Position numbers and translations under genes: made by a program
In this document: one piece after another, positions 1 through 6,803 of the stretch
How positions within the stretch are numbered: the first letter of the stretch is position 1
How the letters are laid out: each line of letters starts with the position of its first letter
The notes under the pieces: model-generated
Told to the model about the DNA's origin: nothing
Seen by the model: only the letters and a program-made list of their open reading frames with translations
The model's database searches: none
Origin: Candidatus Electrothrix aestuarii
GTDB taxonomy: Bacteria; Desulfobacterota; Desulfobulbia; Desulfobulbales; Desulfobulbaceae
Direction of reading: 5' to 3'
Assembly (NCBI GenBank): GCA_032595685.2
Contig: CP159373.1
Span: 4,255,821 to 4,319,820 of the forward strand
Length of the DNA stretch: 64,000 nucleotides

Positions 1-166
1 GATTACTCATTGAGGAGGAGCTTTGTGAATGAGAGAATACCCTTCCCGTGGATGTCCATAACTTCACTCTGGTAGATAAAAAGTAGGTAACTCGGCGATC
101 TCTCTCAGAGAGATCCGTAACTTTCCGACACCGTCCACGACGGATGTGGCTTTATGCAACTTTCCC
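1..166. other. Intergenic, no gene seen
   Basis: No open frame here looks like protein. The only structure I see is a 19-base inverted repeat at 97-115 (arms GATCTCTCT and AGAGAGATC around a single C). It could end transcription of a gene lying left of the window or be an operator. It has no T-run after it, so the terminator reading is weak. Confidence 0.4.
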
Positions 167-196
167 TTGCCTTTCAAAGTTTTTTCCCTTTATAAT
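167..196 (+). promoter_or_regulatory. Putative sigma70 promoter for the CHAD-parA pair
   Basis: A TTGCCT box (167-172) and a perfect TATAAT box (191-196) are separated by 18 bases. They lie 77 bases before the start codon of the CHAD gene. Read by eye only; no start-site data. Confidence 0.55.
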
Positions 197-272
197 ACAA
201 ACTGTTATTTATTCCATACCGAGCGTATCGCCCTAGCCGAGATACCCTGAAACCACAAAACAGGATTCTTTC

Positions 273-1811
273 ATGAAACCTCTTGCACAGCTTTCCAGGC
301 AAGTCCCTGACTCCTCTGCTCTTCAGGAGCTGGTACATGCTCTTGGGAAAAAATATACTGTCCAGGATACTCCTTCCCAAGCCTACACCCTGAATTTTTA
401 CGATAGCTATGACTGGCGCTTGTACAGCGCTGGATACCTTTGCTTTGAGAGAGGTGGAAGACTTCACCTGAGCGATTTGACAGACCAGGAACTGGTCCCG
501 TCCTTAGCAATCTCCGGGAAAAATCCTGGATTCTGCCAACATCTCCCCGAATCTGCCCTGCAAAAAAAAATCGCCCCAGTGATGGAGATGCGAACGCTGC
601 TGTCACAAAGCAGCTTTACCCAAACAACGCGCAAGCTTCGGGTACTCAATAAAGACAAAAAGACCGTTGCCATCCTTGTTCAGGTAGAGCTCAGTGTAGG
701 AGAAGAACAAACGGCCTGCTCCGTGCAGTTACACGAGGTTCGTGGCTATGAGAAATGGTTCCAACGGCTGGAACAGGACCTGGAAAAATTCGGTCAGCCC
801 CAGGCCTGCACCAGGGAGCAGGACCTCAAAACCGCCCTGGCAGCCAAAGGACGTGTACCCCAGGATTACAGCTCAAAATTTAACGTGATTTTGCAGCCGG
901 ATATGGATGCCCTGACAGCGGCTCAAACCATTTACCGTGATCTTCTGGAAACCATGCTGAAAAATGAGCAGGGGATTCTTGATGATCTGGACAGTGAGTT
1001 CCTCCACGATTTCCGGGTGGCCATCCGCCGAACCCGTTCCGGGTTGTCCATGATCAAAAATGTCCTGGAACCAGAGATCAGGACTCGTTTTCAAAAGGAT
1101 TTTCGTTATCTGGGCCAGATCACCGGGCCAGTCCGTGACTTGGATGTCTACCTGCTCATGGAAGAGGATTATAAGGCCAGGTTGCCGGAGCACCTGCAAA
1201 AGGGTCTGCGCTACTTTTTTGATGATCTGGCTAAACAGCGAAAAAAGGAGCAAAAGGACTTGGTCCAGGCTCTGCAAGGTCCGCAATACAAAGGCATCAT
1301 CAAGGACTGGAAGAAATATCTTCAGAAAACAAAGAAAAGCGGAGCAAAAAAGGCAACAAGGCCCATTGGCAAGATGGCCAACAGTATTATTTTCAAACGT
1401 TTTACTAAGGTCCTGCGTGATGGTCAGGCCGTTGACGCAGATTCACCGGATGAAAATCTGCACCGTCTCCGCATTCAGGGCAAAAAACTCCGCTACAGCC
1501 TGGAGTTCTTCAGTTCTCTCTATCCTGCCAAGGAAATGAAAACCCTGATCAAGCAGCTCAAAAATCTCCAAAATAATCTCGGCTTGTTCAACGATCTCTC
1601 TGTTCAGCAGGACATGCTTAATGATTACCTCGGAGGCCTTCAGCCCGGTTCCAGCAAGGCCAAGAAGATGGGGGCAGCCATTGGCGGCCTGCTCACCAAC
1701 CTCTATCACGAGCAACAACAGGTCCGGAGCGAATTCGAGGAAACCTTTCGTCGCTTTTCCTCAAAAGAGAATATTTCCTTATATGAAACCTTATTTGAAT
1801 CGGAGCAGTAA
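273..1811 (+). CDS. CYTH-like/CHAD domain protein
   Basis: This 512-residue protein carries a CHAD domain in its second half (about residues 215-505). The hallmark basic helices are LHDFRVAIRRTRS near residue 245 and LHRLRIQGKKLRYSLEF near residue 395, with conserved His, Arg and Lys. CHAD domains bind inorganic polyphosphate and are found on polyphosphate granules (family knowledge). The N-terminal part (FYDSYDWRLYSAGYL) resembles the CYTH triphosphate-tunnel fold often fused to CHAD, but acidic tunnel residues are not obvious, so catalysis is doubtful. There is no signal peptide, so it is cytoplasmic. A ParA-type ATPase gene follows after 64 bases on the same strand and is probably co-transcribed. 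Confidence 0.85.
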   Translation: MKPLAQLSRQVPDSSALQELVHALGKKYTVQDTPSQAYTLNFYDSYDWRLYSAGYLCFERGGRLHLSDLTDQELVPSLAISGKNPGFCQHLPESALQKKIAPVMEMRTLLSQSSFTQTTRKLRVLNKDKKTVAILVQVELSVGEEQTACSVQLHEVRGYEKWFQRLEQDLEKFGQPQACTREQDLKTALAAKGRVPQDYSSKFNVILQPDMDALTAAQTIYRDLLETMLKNEQGILDDLDSEFLHDFRVAIRRTRSGLSMIKNVLEPEIRTRFQKDFRYLGQITGPVRDLDVYLLMEEDYKARLPEHLQKGLRYFFDDLAKQRKKEQKDLVQALQGPQYKGIIKDWKKYLQKTKKSGAKKATRPIGKMANSIIFKRFTKVLRDGQAVDADSPDENLHRLRIQGKKLRYSLEFFSSLYPAKEMKTLIKQLKNLQNNLGLFNDLSVQQDMLNDYLGGLQPGSSKAKKMGAAIGGLLTNLYHEQQQVRSEFEETFRRFSSKENISLYETLFESEQ

Positions 1812-1875
1812 GGGCGAACCCCGTTGTCACCCTTGGAGAACATCTATCCCTTTCCCCATTATTTGAGGAACTCTC

Positions 1876-2625
1876 ATGGCAATCATTGCTGTTTATAATA
1901 TTAAAGGTGGTGTCGGCAAGACAGCCACCTCGGTTAACCTCTCTTACATGTCTGCCCATACCGGCAAGAACACCCTGCTCTGTGACCTTGACCCCCAAGG
2001 CTCATCCAGCTATTATTTCCGGGTGAAAGCGAAGAAAAAGTTCTCAGCCGAGCATTTTCTCCAGGGAGGGAGCCGGGTTGAGCTGAGCATTCGGGGCACA
2101 GACTACCCAGGTCTGGATATCCTGCCAGCGGATTTTTCCTATCGCAATCTGGACATCACCTTGGATCATATGAAAAAATCGAAAAAACGCCTTAAGCAAG
2201 TTCTGGCCCCTCTTGCAGAGGAGTATCAGCATATCTTTCTCGACTGCCCGCCCAATATCACCCTGCTGTCGGAAAATATCTTCTATGCTGCGGACATAGT
2301 CCTGATTCCCTTTATCCCGACCACCCTCTCCATGCTGTCCTTTACCAAGCTCCTGGACTTCTTTAAGGAAAGCGGGATTGACCGAAGCAAACTCCATGTT
2401 GTTTTCTCTATGGTGGAGCTGAAAAAGAAAATTCACCGGGATATAATGCGCAGCTTTGAAGAGAGAAAACGCATCCTGAAAACCTTTGTCCCCTATGTAA
2501 CGGACATCGAAAAAATGGGGCTTTATCGCCAGCCGGTTCCAGCCTATTTGCCTAATTCCAAGGCCGGGCGCACCTATGCCGAGCTTTGGCAGGAGCTTGA
2601 GGAAAAACTGCTCGCAAACTCATAA
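1876..2625 (+). CDS. ParA/MinD-family ATPase (orphan)
   Basis: A 249-residue cytoplasmic P-loop ATPase. It shows the deviant Walker A motif KGGVGKTA with the signature lysine near residue 10, the DLDPQGSSS switch near residue 38, and Walker B FLDCPP near residue 118. ParA proteins dimerise with ATP and position plasmids, chromosomes or protein cargos on the nucleoid or membrane. No ParB gene or parS-like cluster is visible nearby, which points away from DNA partitioning. The only partner in reach is the upstream CHAD gene. The ATG start is preceded by GAGGAACTCTC, a fair ribosome binding site. The 3' end is followed by a decayed GGDEF fragment on the other strand. Confidence 0.9.
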   Translation: MAIIAVYNIKGGVGKTATSVNLSYMSAHTGKNTLLCDLDPQGSSSYYFRVKAKKKFSAEHFLQGGSRVELSIRGTDYPGLDILPADFSYRNLDITLDHMKKSKKRLKQVLAPLAEEYQHIFLDCPPNITLLSENIFYAADIVLIPFIPTTLSMLSFTKLLDFFKESGIDRSKLHVVFSMVELKKKIHRDIMRSFEERKRILKTFVPYVTDIEKMGLYRQPVPAYLPNSKAGRTYAELWQELEEKLLANS

Positions 2626-2639
2626 GGGAGCTGACGAAG

Positions 2640-2975
2640 AAATATCCTCCCTCCTTCGTAACGACCCGGTTTCGTTCCTTCTTCTCCTCATAAAACGCCA
2701 GCTCTGCGACCTTGCATAAGGCATCGACATCACTATTTGTGATAGTTGATGCCACTCCGACACTGAAGGCGATTTGTATTCTCTCCTCGGGAAGCTCTAC
2801 CTCACTGGACGCTCTGCTATTTGCTGAGCTTCCCCAAGAGAGGTATCTGACAGAAACACAAGAAATTCCTCCCCGCCCCATCGGGTAACGATATCCTGCA
2901 CCCGCAGTCCATTCTGGATAGTGAAGGGAAACCACTGCAACACGAGAGACGGTATAAGGTCTGCATAGTATTAAC
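2640..2975 (-). pseudogene. Decayed GGDEF (diguanylate cyclase) fragment
   Basis: On the minus strand one frame reads RVQDIVTRWGGEEFLVFLSD, the active-site stretch of a GGDEF domain, and stops soon after. A second frame downstream reads IQIAFSVGVASTI and then AELAFYEEKKERNRVV, which are the usual C-terminal GGDEF blocks. The two parts are joined by a frameshift near 2815-2825, and an in-frame stop lies just upstream of the first part. The N-terminal sensor region and the first helices are absent. I read this as the last third of a lost diguanylate cyclase. Confidence 0.7.
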
Positions 2976-2994
2976 CAACCACCATAATTTACTC

Positions 2995-3444
2995 ATGAAA
3001 AGACCAAAGAAAAAGCTCCTGTGCAGAGCTCTACTCATCCTCATTTCTCTCGTTATTCTCGCCGTAGCAGGCTGGTATACCACGTTTATTCTTTACCCAA
3101 AATCAATAGCAGCAGAAGTAACGACAGCCTTTGAAAAGGCCGCCAGATTACAGGACCGTGCAGGTATGCTCAATATTTTATCCCAAGACAGTCATCTAAG
3201 ACGGTTGAAACAAGATATTATTGATAAATATTTCGGAAGGTTTGACCAGGGAATTGAAATAACCTGGTGCATCCGAAAAGCGAATGAACGTTTTCCATCT
3301 AATGAGGATACAATCTTTGCTGGAGGAAAAATGAAGGCAAAGATTGATGGGCAATACAGGGAACACTTTGAGTTTTTTCTAGTGCAGGAGGGAGATCAAT
3401 GGAAACTCCGTCAATTTGCATTCCCTGATTTCATAGATTATTAG
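2995..3444 (+). CDS. Small membrane-anchored protein of unknown function
   Basis: I do not recognise this 149-residue protein. It begins with a basic stretch (MKRPKKKLLCR) followed by one hydrophobic helix at about residues 10-32, so it is likely a signal anchor with the rest in the periplasm. The soluble part resembles small SnoaL/NTF2-like or DUF4019-type folds: a helical segment, then FFLVQEGDQWKLRQFAF, where a Gly-Asp-x-Trp-Lys-Leu turn typical of those families is visible. That resemblance is weak. It stands alone between a decayed gene and a nuclease gene. Confidence 0.6.
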   Translation: MKRPKKKLLCRALLILISLVILAVAGWYTTFILYPKSIAAEVTTAFEKAARLQDRAGMLNILSQDSHLRRLKQDIIDKYFGRFDQGIEITWCIRKANERFPSNEDTIFAGGKMKAKIDGQYREHFEFFLVQEGDQWKLRQFAFPDFIDY

Positions 3445-3531
3445 CCACTTTTCTAGAAGAGCAGTCTGGTTATAAAATTTTTCTCTGCCCATTTTGAGGA
3501 TTATTATTACCCTACACTAAAACATTACCTC

Positions 3532-3537
3532 TTGACA
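3532..3537 (+). promoter_or_regulatory. Possible -35 box upstream of the EEP nuclease gene
   Basis: A perfect TTGACA lies in an AT-rich stretch. Candidate -10 sequences (AAATAA at 3553, TATAAA at 3561) have non-ideal spacing of 15 or 23 bases, so the promoter call is tentative. The gene has a strong ribosome binding site, AAGGAGGAGT, before its ATG. Confidence 0.3.
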
Positions 3538-3654
3538 TTAATTATCAAATACAAATAACCTATAAAAAGCAAAGTGTCCTTATGCACCATGTATGTACTC
3601 TCAGAGAGTTTTTCTATGGACACAAAAAAATGATAATATTCAAGGAGGAGTACC

Positions 3655-4521
3655 ATGTCTTTTACCTTAGCAACATTTAATACCTTCTGGTTGTTTGATA
3701 ATGAGGAACCACTGAAAAGATGGGGCGAAAGACTGCCCGAAGGTGGTTTAGAAGAAAAAATCAGAATTACGGCTGAAGCTATTCTATCAATTGGCCCGAA
3801 TGGACCAGATATCATTGCATTGCAGGAAGTTGAAGGCCCCGTCACATTGGATCCTTTGCTTGAAAAGCTCCAGGAACAGGATTCTGCCTACCGATATTTC
3901 TGGTGCAGCGATACCCTGGATCCCTTTACCGGGCAAAATGTCGCTGTTATCTCAAAACATCCAATTTCGATCAAACCAGTGACTCGGCTTGATCAGACCA
4001 CGCTCAAGTATGTGGATCACAGGGAAAGGGAAAAGATAGGAAGTTTGGGGAAATTTCTACGGGTTGACCTTGAGGTCGATGATGATATTTTCACTTTATT
4101 TGTGGTCCACCTCAAATCTCGCCGTGGAGGAACTGAGAATACCAGACTGTTACGAGAAGTCCAGGGCATGATTGTACGCCGATTAATGCGGCCTCGCATT
4201 GAGCAAGGCAGCCCGTCTTCTCCCTGTTTTGTTGGAGTCGTGGGCGATTTTAACGATGAACCAAAGACTTTACCCTTAGATATCATTCAAGGAAAGAGAG
4301 ATACCAGCTATAACCTTGAATCTGCTACTCAAGGCTTACCGGAAGAAGAAAAATGGACCTATATCCATAATGACGTTAAGCAGCAGCTTGATCATATTCT
4401 TCTGAACAAATTTTCTCATGAACGCATAATTGATGCGGGCTTCACCCGTATTGACAGGACCGTATCTGATCACGATGCCGTATGGGTCACCATTGATCTG
4501 AAAAAACAGGTCACAAGGTAA
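3655..4521 (+). CDS. Endonuclease/exonuclease/phosphatase (EEP) family protein
   Basis: A 288-residue member of the DNase I-like EEP superfamily, which hydrolyses phosphodiester or phosphomonoester bonds with a divalent metal. The fold motifs appear in order: ATFNTFW at the N-terminus, LQEVE near residue 60, VVHLKSRRGG near 150, GDFNDEP near 198, LDHILL near 245 and SDHDAVW near 275. The catalytic His, Asp, Asn and Glu are all present. No signal peptide, so it is probably cytoplasmic. Substrate cannot be told from sequence. Next to it downstream lies a complete insertion sequence. Confidence 0.85.
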   Translation: MSFTLATFNTFWLFDNEEPLKRWGERLPEGGLEEKIRITAEAILSIGPNGPDIIALQEVEGPVTLDPLLEKLQEQDSAYRYFWCSDTLDPFTGQNVAVISKHPISIKPVTRLDQTTLKYVDHREREKIGSLGKFLRVDLEVDDDIFTLFVVHLKSRRGGTENTRLLREVQGMIVRRLMRPRIEQGSPSSPCFVGVVGDFNDEPKTLPLDIIQGKRDTSYNLESATQGLPEEEKWTYIHNDVKQQLDHILLNKFSHERIIDAGFTRIDRTVSDHDAVWVTIDLKKQVTR

Positions 4522-4538
4522 TCAATGAACATGCAATC

Positions 4539-4561
4539 GGGGCAATCTCGCTGATTGCCCC
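4539..4561 (+). terminator. Hairpin after the EEP nuclease gene
   Basis: A perfect 9-bp stem (GGGGCAATC with GATTGCCCC) closes a 5-base loop 17 bases after the stop codon. The following bases are only moderately T-rich, so it may be a weak or Rho-assisted terminator. Confidence 0.5.
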
Positions 4562-4599
4562 TCACTTCATTCCTCCCACCTGATACCCTTCCCTTCCCC

Positions 4600-6038
4600 C
4601 AGTAATTTTAAATTTTAATATTATCAGGTCGATAGATTTTTAATTTCAAGCTGTTTAAACATAAAGTCTATCAGCTGAGACCAACTGTTAAAAAATAAAT
4701 ATCTGGTTAATGCTTTCAGGTCATTAAAAAAGGTCTTTCGGACAGACAAGACCGATCTGACGGCTTTGTATTTTGTATCAACAAGCTCCAGGAATGTGTG
4801 AGCTAAAAATGCGACCAGATTGAGAGTCAGTAAGGTGTTCGAGAGAAATTTATTGCCATGCCCGAAATTATGCTCTAAATGGTAGCCTTTTGTTTTCAGG
4901 ATATTATTATTTTCATTTTCCACCTTCCATCGAGTTCTTCCGGCTTGTACTATAGATTGAACATTGGTTCTGTCTATTTTAAAATCAGTGATAAAAGTAT
5001 TTTTATACAGAACCTCTTGTGTTTTGGTGTTAATGACGGTCAACTCAACCCAATTGACAGAAGGAGCGTCATCCCCCTGCTTGAGGGGTAAGTCATTAGC
5101 ATAACGATAAGTATGAAGCTCGTGAAATTTTCCGTTCCATTTTCTTTGAGAACTTACTGTAATACCATCTTTCTTTTCAAGTTCGGCAACATACTGATAA
5201 AGGGTCGTATGTGAGGAGGGTTTGCAAATCAGGATAAAACGAAAACTGTGTGCCGATAATAAGTTGCAAAACGGCCCTCTGGAAAACAAATCGTCTCCCA
5301 GGATGATAACTTTTCGAGCCGATAAAGAAGAGTTCCGTTCAATCCAGCGCTTAGCAGCATTCAACTCGCAATCCTGTTTTGCTGAACCATCCTGAGGGGT
5401 GACGAATTCTGGTTCCAGAGCGATGACCTTGTTGTTGTCCGGTGCAGCTACCACCGGGGTAAGAACCTTATGGGAATAACTTACCGTTCCGTTGGAGTTA
5501 CGAGCAACGGAACAGTTTTCACAATGTATTTTGGAGGAACGAAAAAATTCTGTACCATCTATCGGAACCAACAAATATTCATCCAGCACTCTATAACGAT
5601 CCAAGTGTCCAGCACTTTCAAGCCGATCAAAAGTTTCTGAAAAAATTGGATAAAAATTATCAGAAGTAAGGGTGTCAAGAAGATTGCGGGTCTGATTGTC
5701 CGACATGATCTGTGTTATTCCGAACAAACTTTGAGCATTATTATGCCCGTGAGCCTGCTGCATTGCCCGCTGATGAGATAAGAATGATGGGGATTGGTTG
5801 AAAAACATGGAAAACGCACCTAACGCCGCATCCTTCATTGAATATGTGAGGTTTGGGCTGAATTTCCGGTAATCCGGGAGTTCATCAAATATGCTATGGA
5901 TCTGATTGACAAACGTATCGAATGTTAATTCTTTGGTATTTGAAGGCATAAGCAGAGGACTCGTGTGATATTGATCATGCCTTTCAATAACACATATTCG
6001 TTAAATAAAATAGTACGTTGTCAAATTTATAATTGCTG
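4600..6038 (-). mobile_element. Complete IS4-like insertion sequence, 1439 bp, 9-bp target duplication
   Basis: The element starts with CAGTAATTTTAAATTT and ends with the imperfect inverse of that sequence (reverse complement CAGCAATTATAAATTT). It is flanked on both sides by the same 9 bases, CCCTTCCCC (4591-4599 and 6039-6047). Terminal inverted repeats of about 16 bp with two mismatches and a perfect target duplication indicate a recent, intact insertion into the space between the EEP nuclease and YaiI genes. A single transposase gene fills it. Confidence 0.85.
4624..5949 (-). CDS. DDE transposase, IS4-like
   Basis: A 441-residue transposase that moves the surrounding element by cut-and-paste. 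Catalytic acidic residues of the RNase H fold can be placed at PIDGTEFF (about residue 129), ILGDDLFS (about 217) and the TRWKVENENN block (about 345), which has the Arg-x3-Glu and downstream Lys seen in IS4-type enzymes. The N-terminal third is helical with no recognised DNA-binding motif. The frame is intact and the flanking target duplication is perfect, so it may be active. Exact IS subgroup is uncertain. Confidence 0.85.
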   Translation of the reverse strand: MPSNTKELTFDTFVNQIHSIFDELPDYRKFSPNLTYSMKDAALGAFSMFFNQSPSFLSHQRAMQQAHGHNNAQSLFGITQIMSDNQTRNLLDTLTSDNFYPIFSETFDRLESAGHLDRYRVLDEYLLVPIDGTEFFRSSKIHCENCSVARNSNGTVSYSHKVLTPVVAAPDNNKVIALEPEFVTPQDGSAKQDCELNAAKRWIERNSSLSARKVIILGDDLFSRGPFCNLLSAHSFRFILICKPSSHTTLYQYVAELEKKDGITVSSQRKWNGKFHELHTYRYANDLPLKQGDDAPSVNWVELTVINTKTQEVLYKNTFITDFKIDRTNVQSIVQAGRTRWKVENENNNILKTKGYHLEHNFGHGNKFLSNTLLTLNLVAFLAHTFLELVDTKYKAVRSVLSVRKTFFNDLKALTRYLFFNSWSQLIDFMFKQLEIKNLST

Positions 6039-6136
6039 CCCTTCCCCAATATCCCTACCCATTCCAGGTCAGATCAGGTACAGTGGTGCGCAAAAATCAG
6101 ATGTATGTAAATGAAAAAAATCAGTGGGGAAATACG

Positions 6137-6589
6137 ATGAAAATATGGGTGGATGCCGACGCATGCCCTGTTGTCATTAAAGAAGTTTTGTACAAGGCAG
6201 CAGAAAGAACACAAATCCAACTGATCCTCGTGGCGAACAGCTCTTTTCGGATACCTCGCTCCCCGTTGATTCACTTCATCCAGGTTGGCAAAGGCTTAGA
6301 TATCGCAGACAATGAAATAGCTCAAAAAGTTGAGCCATATGATCTTGTGATTACAGCTGATATCCCTTTAGCGGCCCGAGTAGTGGAAAAAGGAGGCCTT
6401 GCCCTCAATCCCAGGGGGGAAGTTTATACAGAAGCGAATATACGGGAAAGGCTCAGCACCCGTGATTTCTTAGACCAATTACGATCCAGTGGTATAGAAA
6501 CCGGTGGTCCGGCGGCATTCAATGCACGCGACAAGCAGGCCTTTGCAAACAAGTTGGACCAAATCTTAACCAAATACAAAAACAAATAA
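6137..6589 (+). CDS. YaiI/YqxD (UPF0178) family protein
   Basis: A 150-residue member of the DUF188 family, related to PIN/NYN nucleases but without proven function. It begins [17 protein letters not shown], the family's hallmark with acidic residues, and contains [15 protein letters not shown] and [15 protein letters not shown] chose the ATG at 6137 because the family starts with the MKIWVDAD block and GGGGAAA lies just upstream. An in-frame ATG at 6083 would add 18 unrelated residues. A hairpin repeat begins right after the stop. Confidence 0.88.
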   Translation: MKIWVDADACPVVIKEVLYKAAERTQIQLILVANSSFRIPRSPLIHFIQVGKGLDIADNEIAQKVEPYDLVITADIPLAARVVEKGGLALNPRGEVYTEANIRERLSTRDFLDQLRSSGIETGGPAAFNARDKQAFANKLDQILTKYKNK

Positions 6590-6603
6590 AGCACTTCCAG
6601 AGG

Positions 6604-6735
6604 GGATGGTTTTCTATCCCGGTCTTGAAAGACCGGGCTATTTTCGGCAGTCCCTCCGGGGCGATGTCCTCCCTCAGCCTTGGAGGGGCGACAGAAAATA
6701 CCCCATTGTTTTAACGATGGGCATTGGGCGTGAAA
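6604..6735 (+). repeat. Multi-hairpin interspersed repeat, copy A
   Basis: Contains three short inverted repeats in order: CCCGGTCTTGAAAGACCGGG, a CCTCCGGGG/CCTTGGAGGGG segment, and CCCATTGTTTTAACGATGGG. The same arrangement, with about 80 percent identity by eye, occurs at 22838-22965. It begins 15 bases after a stop codon and ends about 70 bases before hsdR. Translation of this stretch is not meaningful, which decided the hsdR start. Confidence 0.75.
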
Positions 6736-6803
6736 AAGCTCAAGTCTTTCCAGTGCTGAGTATAAGATCAAGGCAGTTAAGACCAGAGGACCCAAGCCGT
6801 ATT

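Noticed and set aside
6606-6803. 66-codon N-terminal extension of HsdR
   Set aside because: The stretch is an interspersed hairpin repeat that recurs at 22838 in non-coding DNA, and the HsdR family starts near the SEKKIDKSIDQI block.
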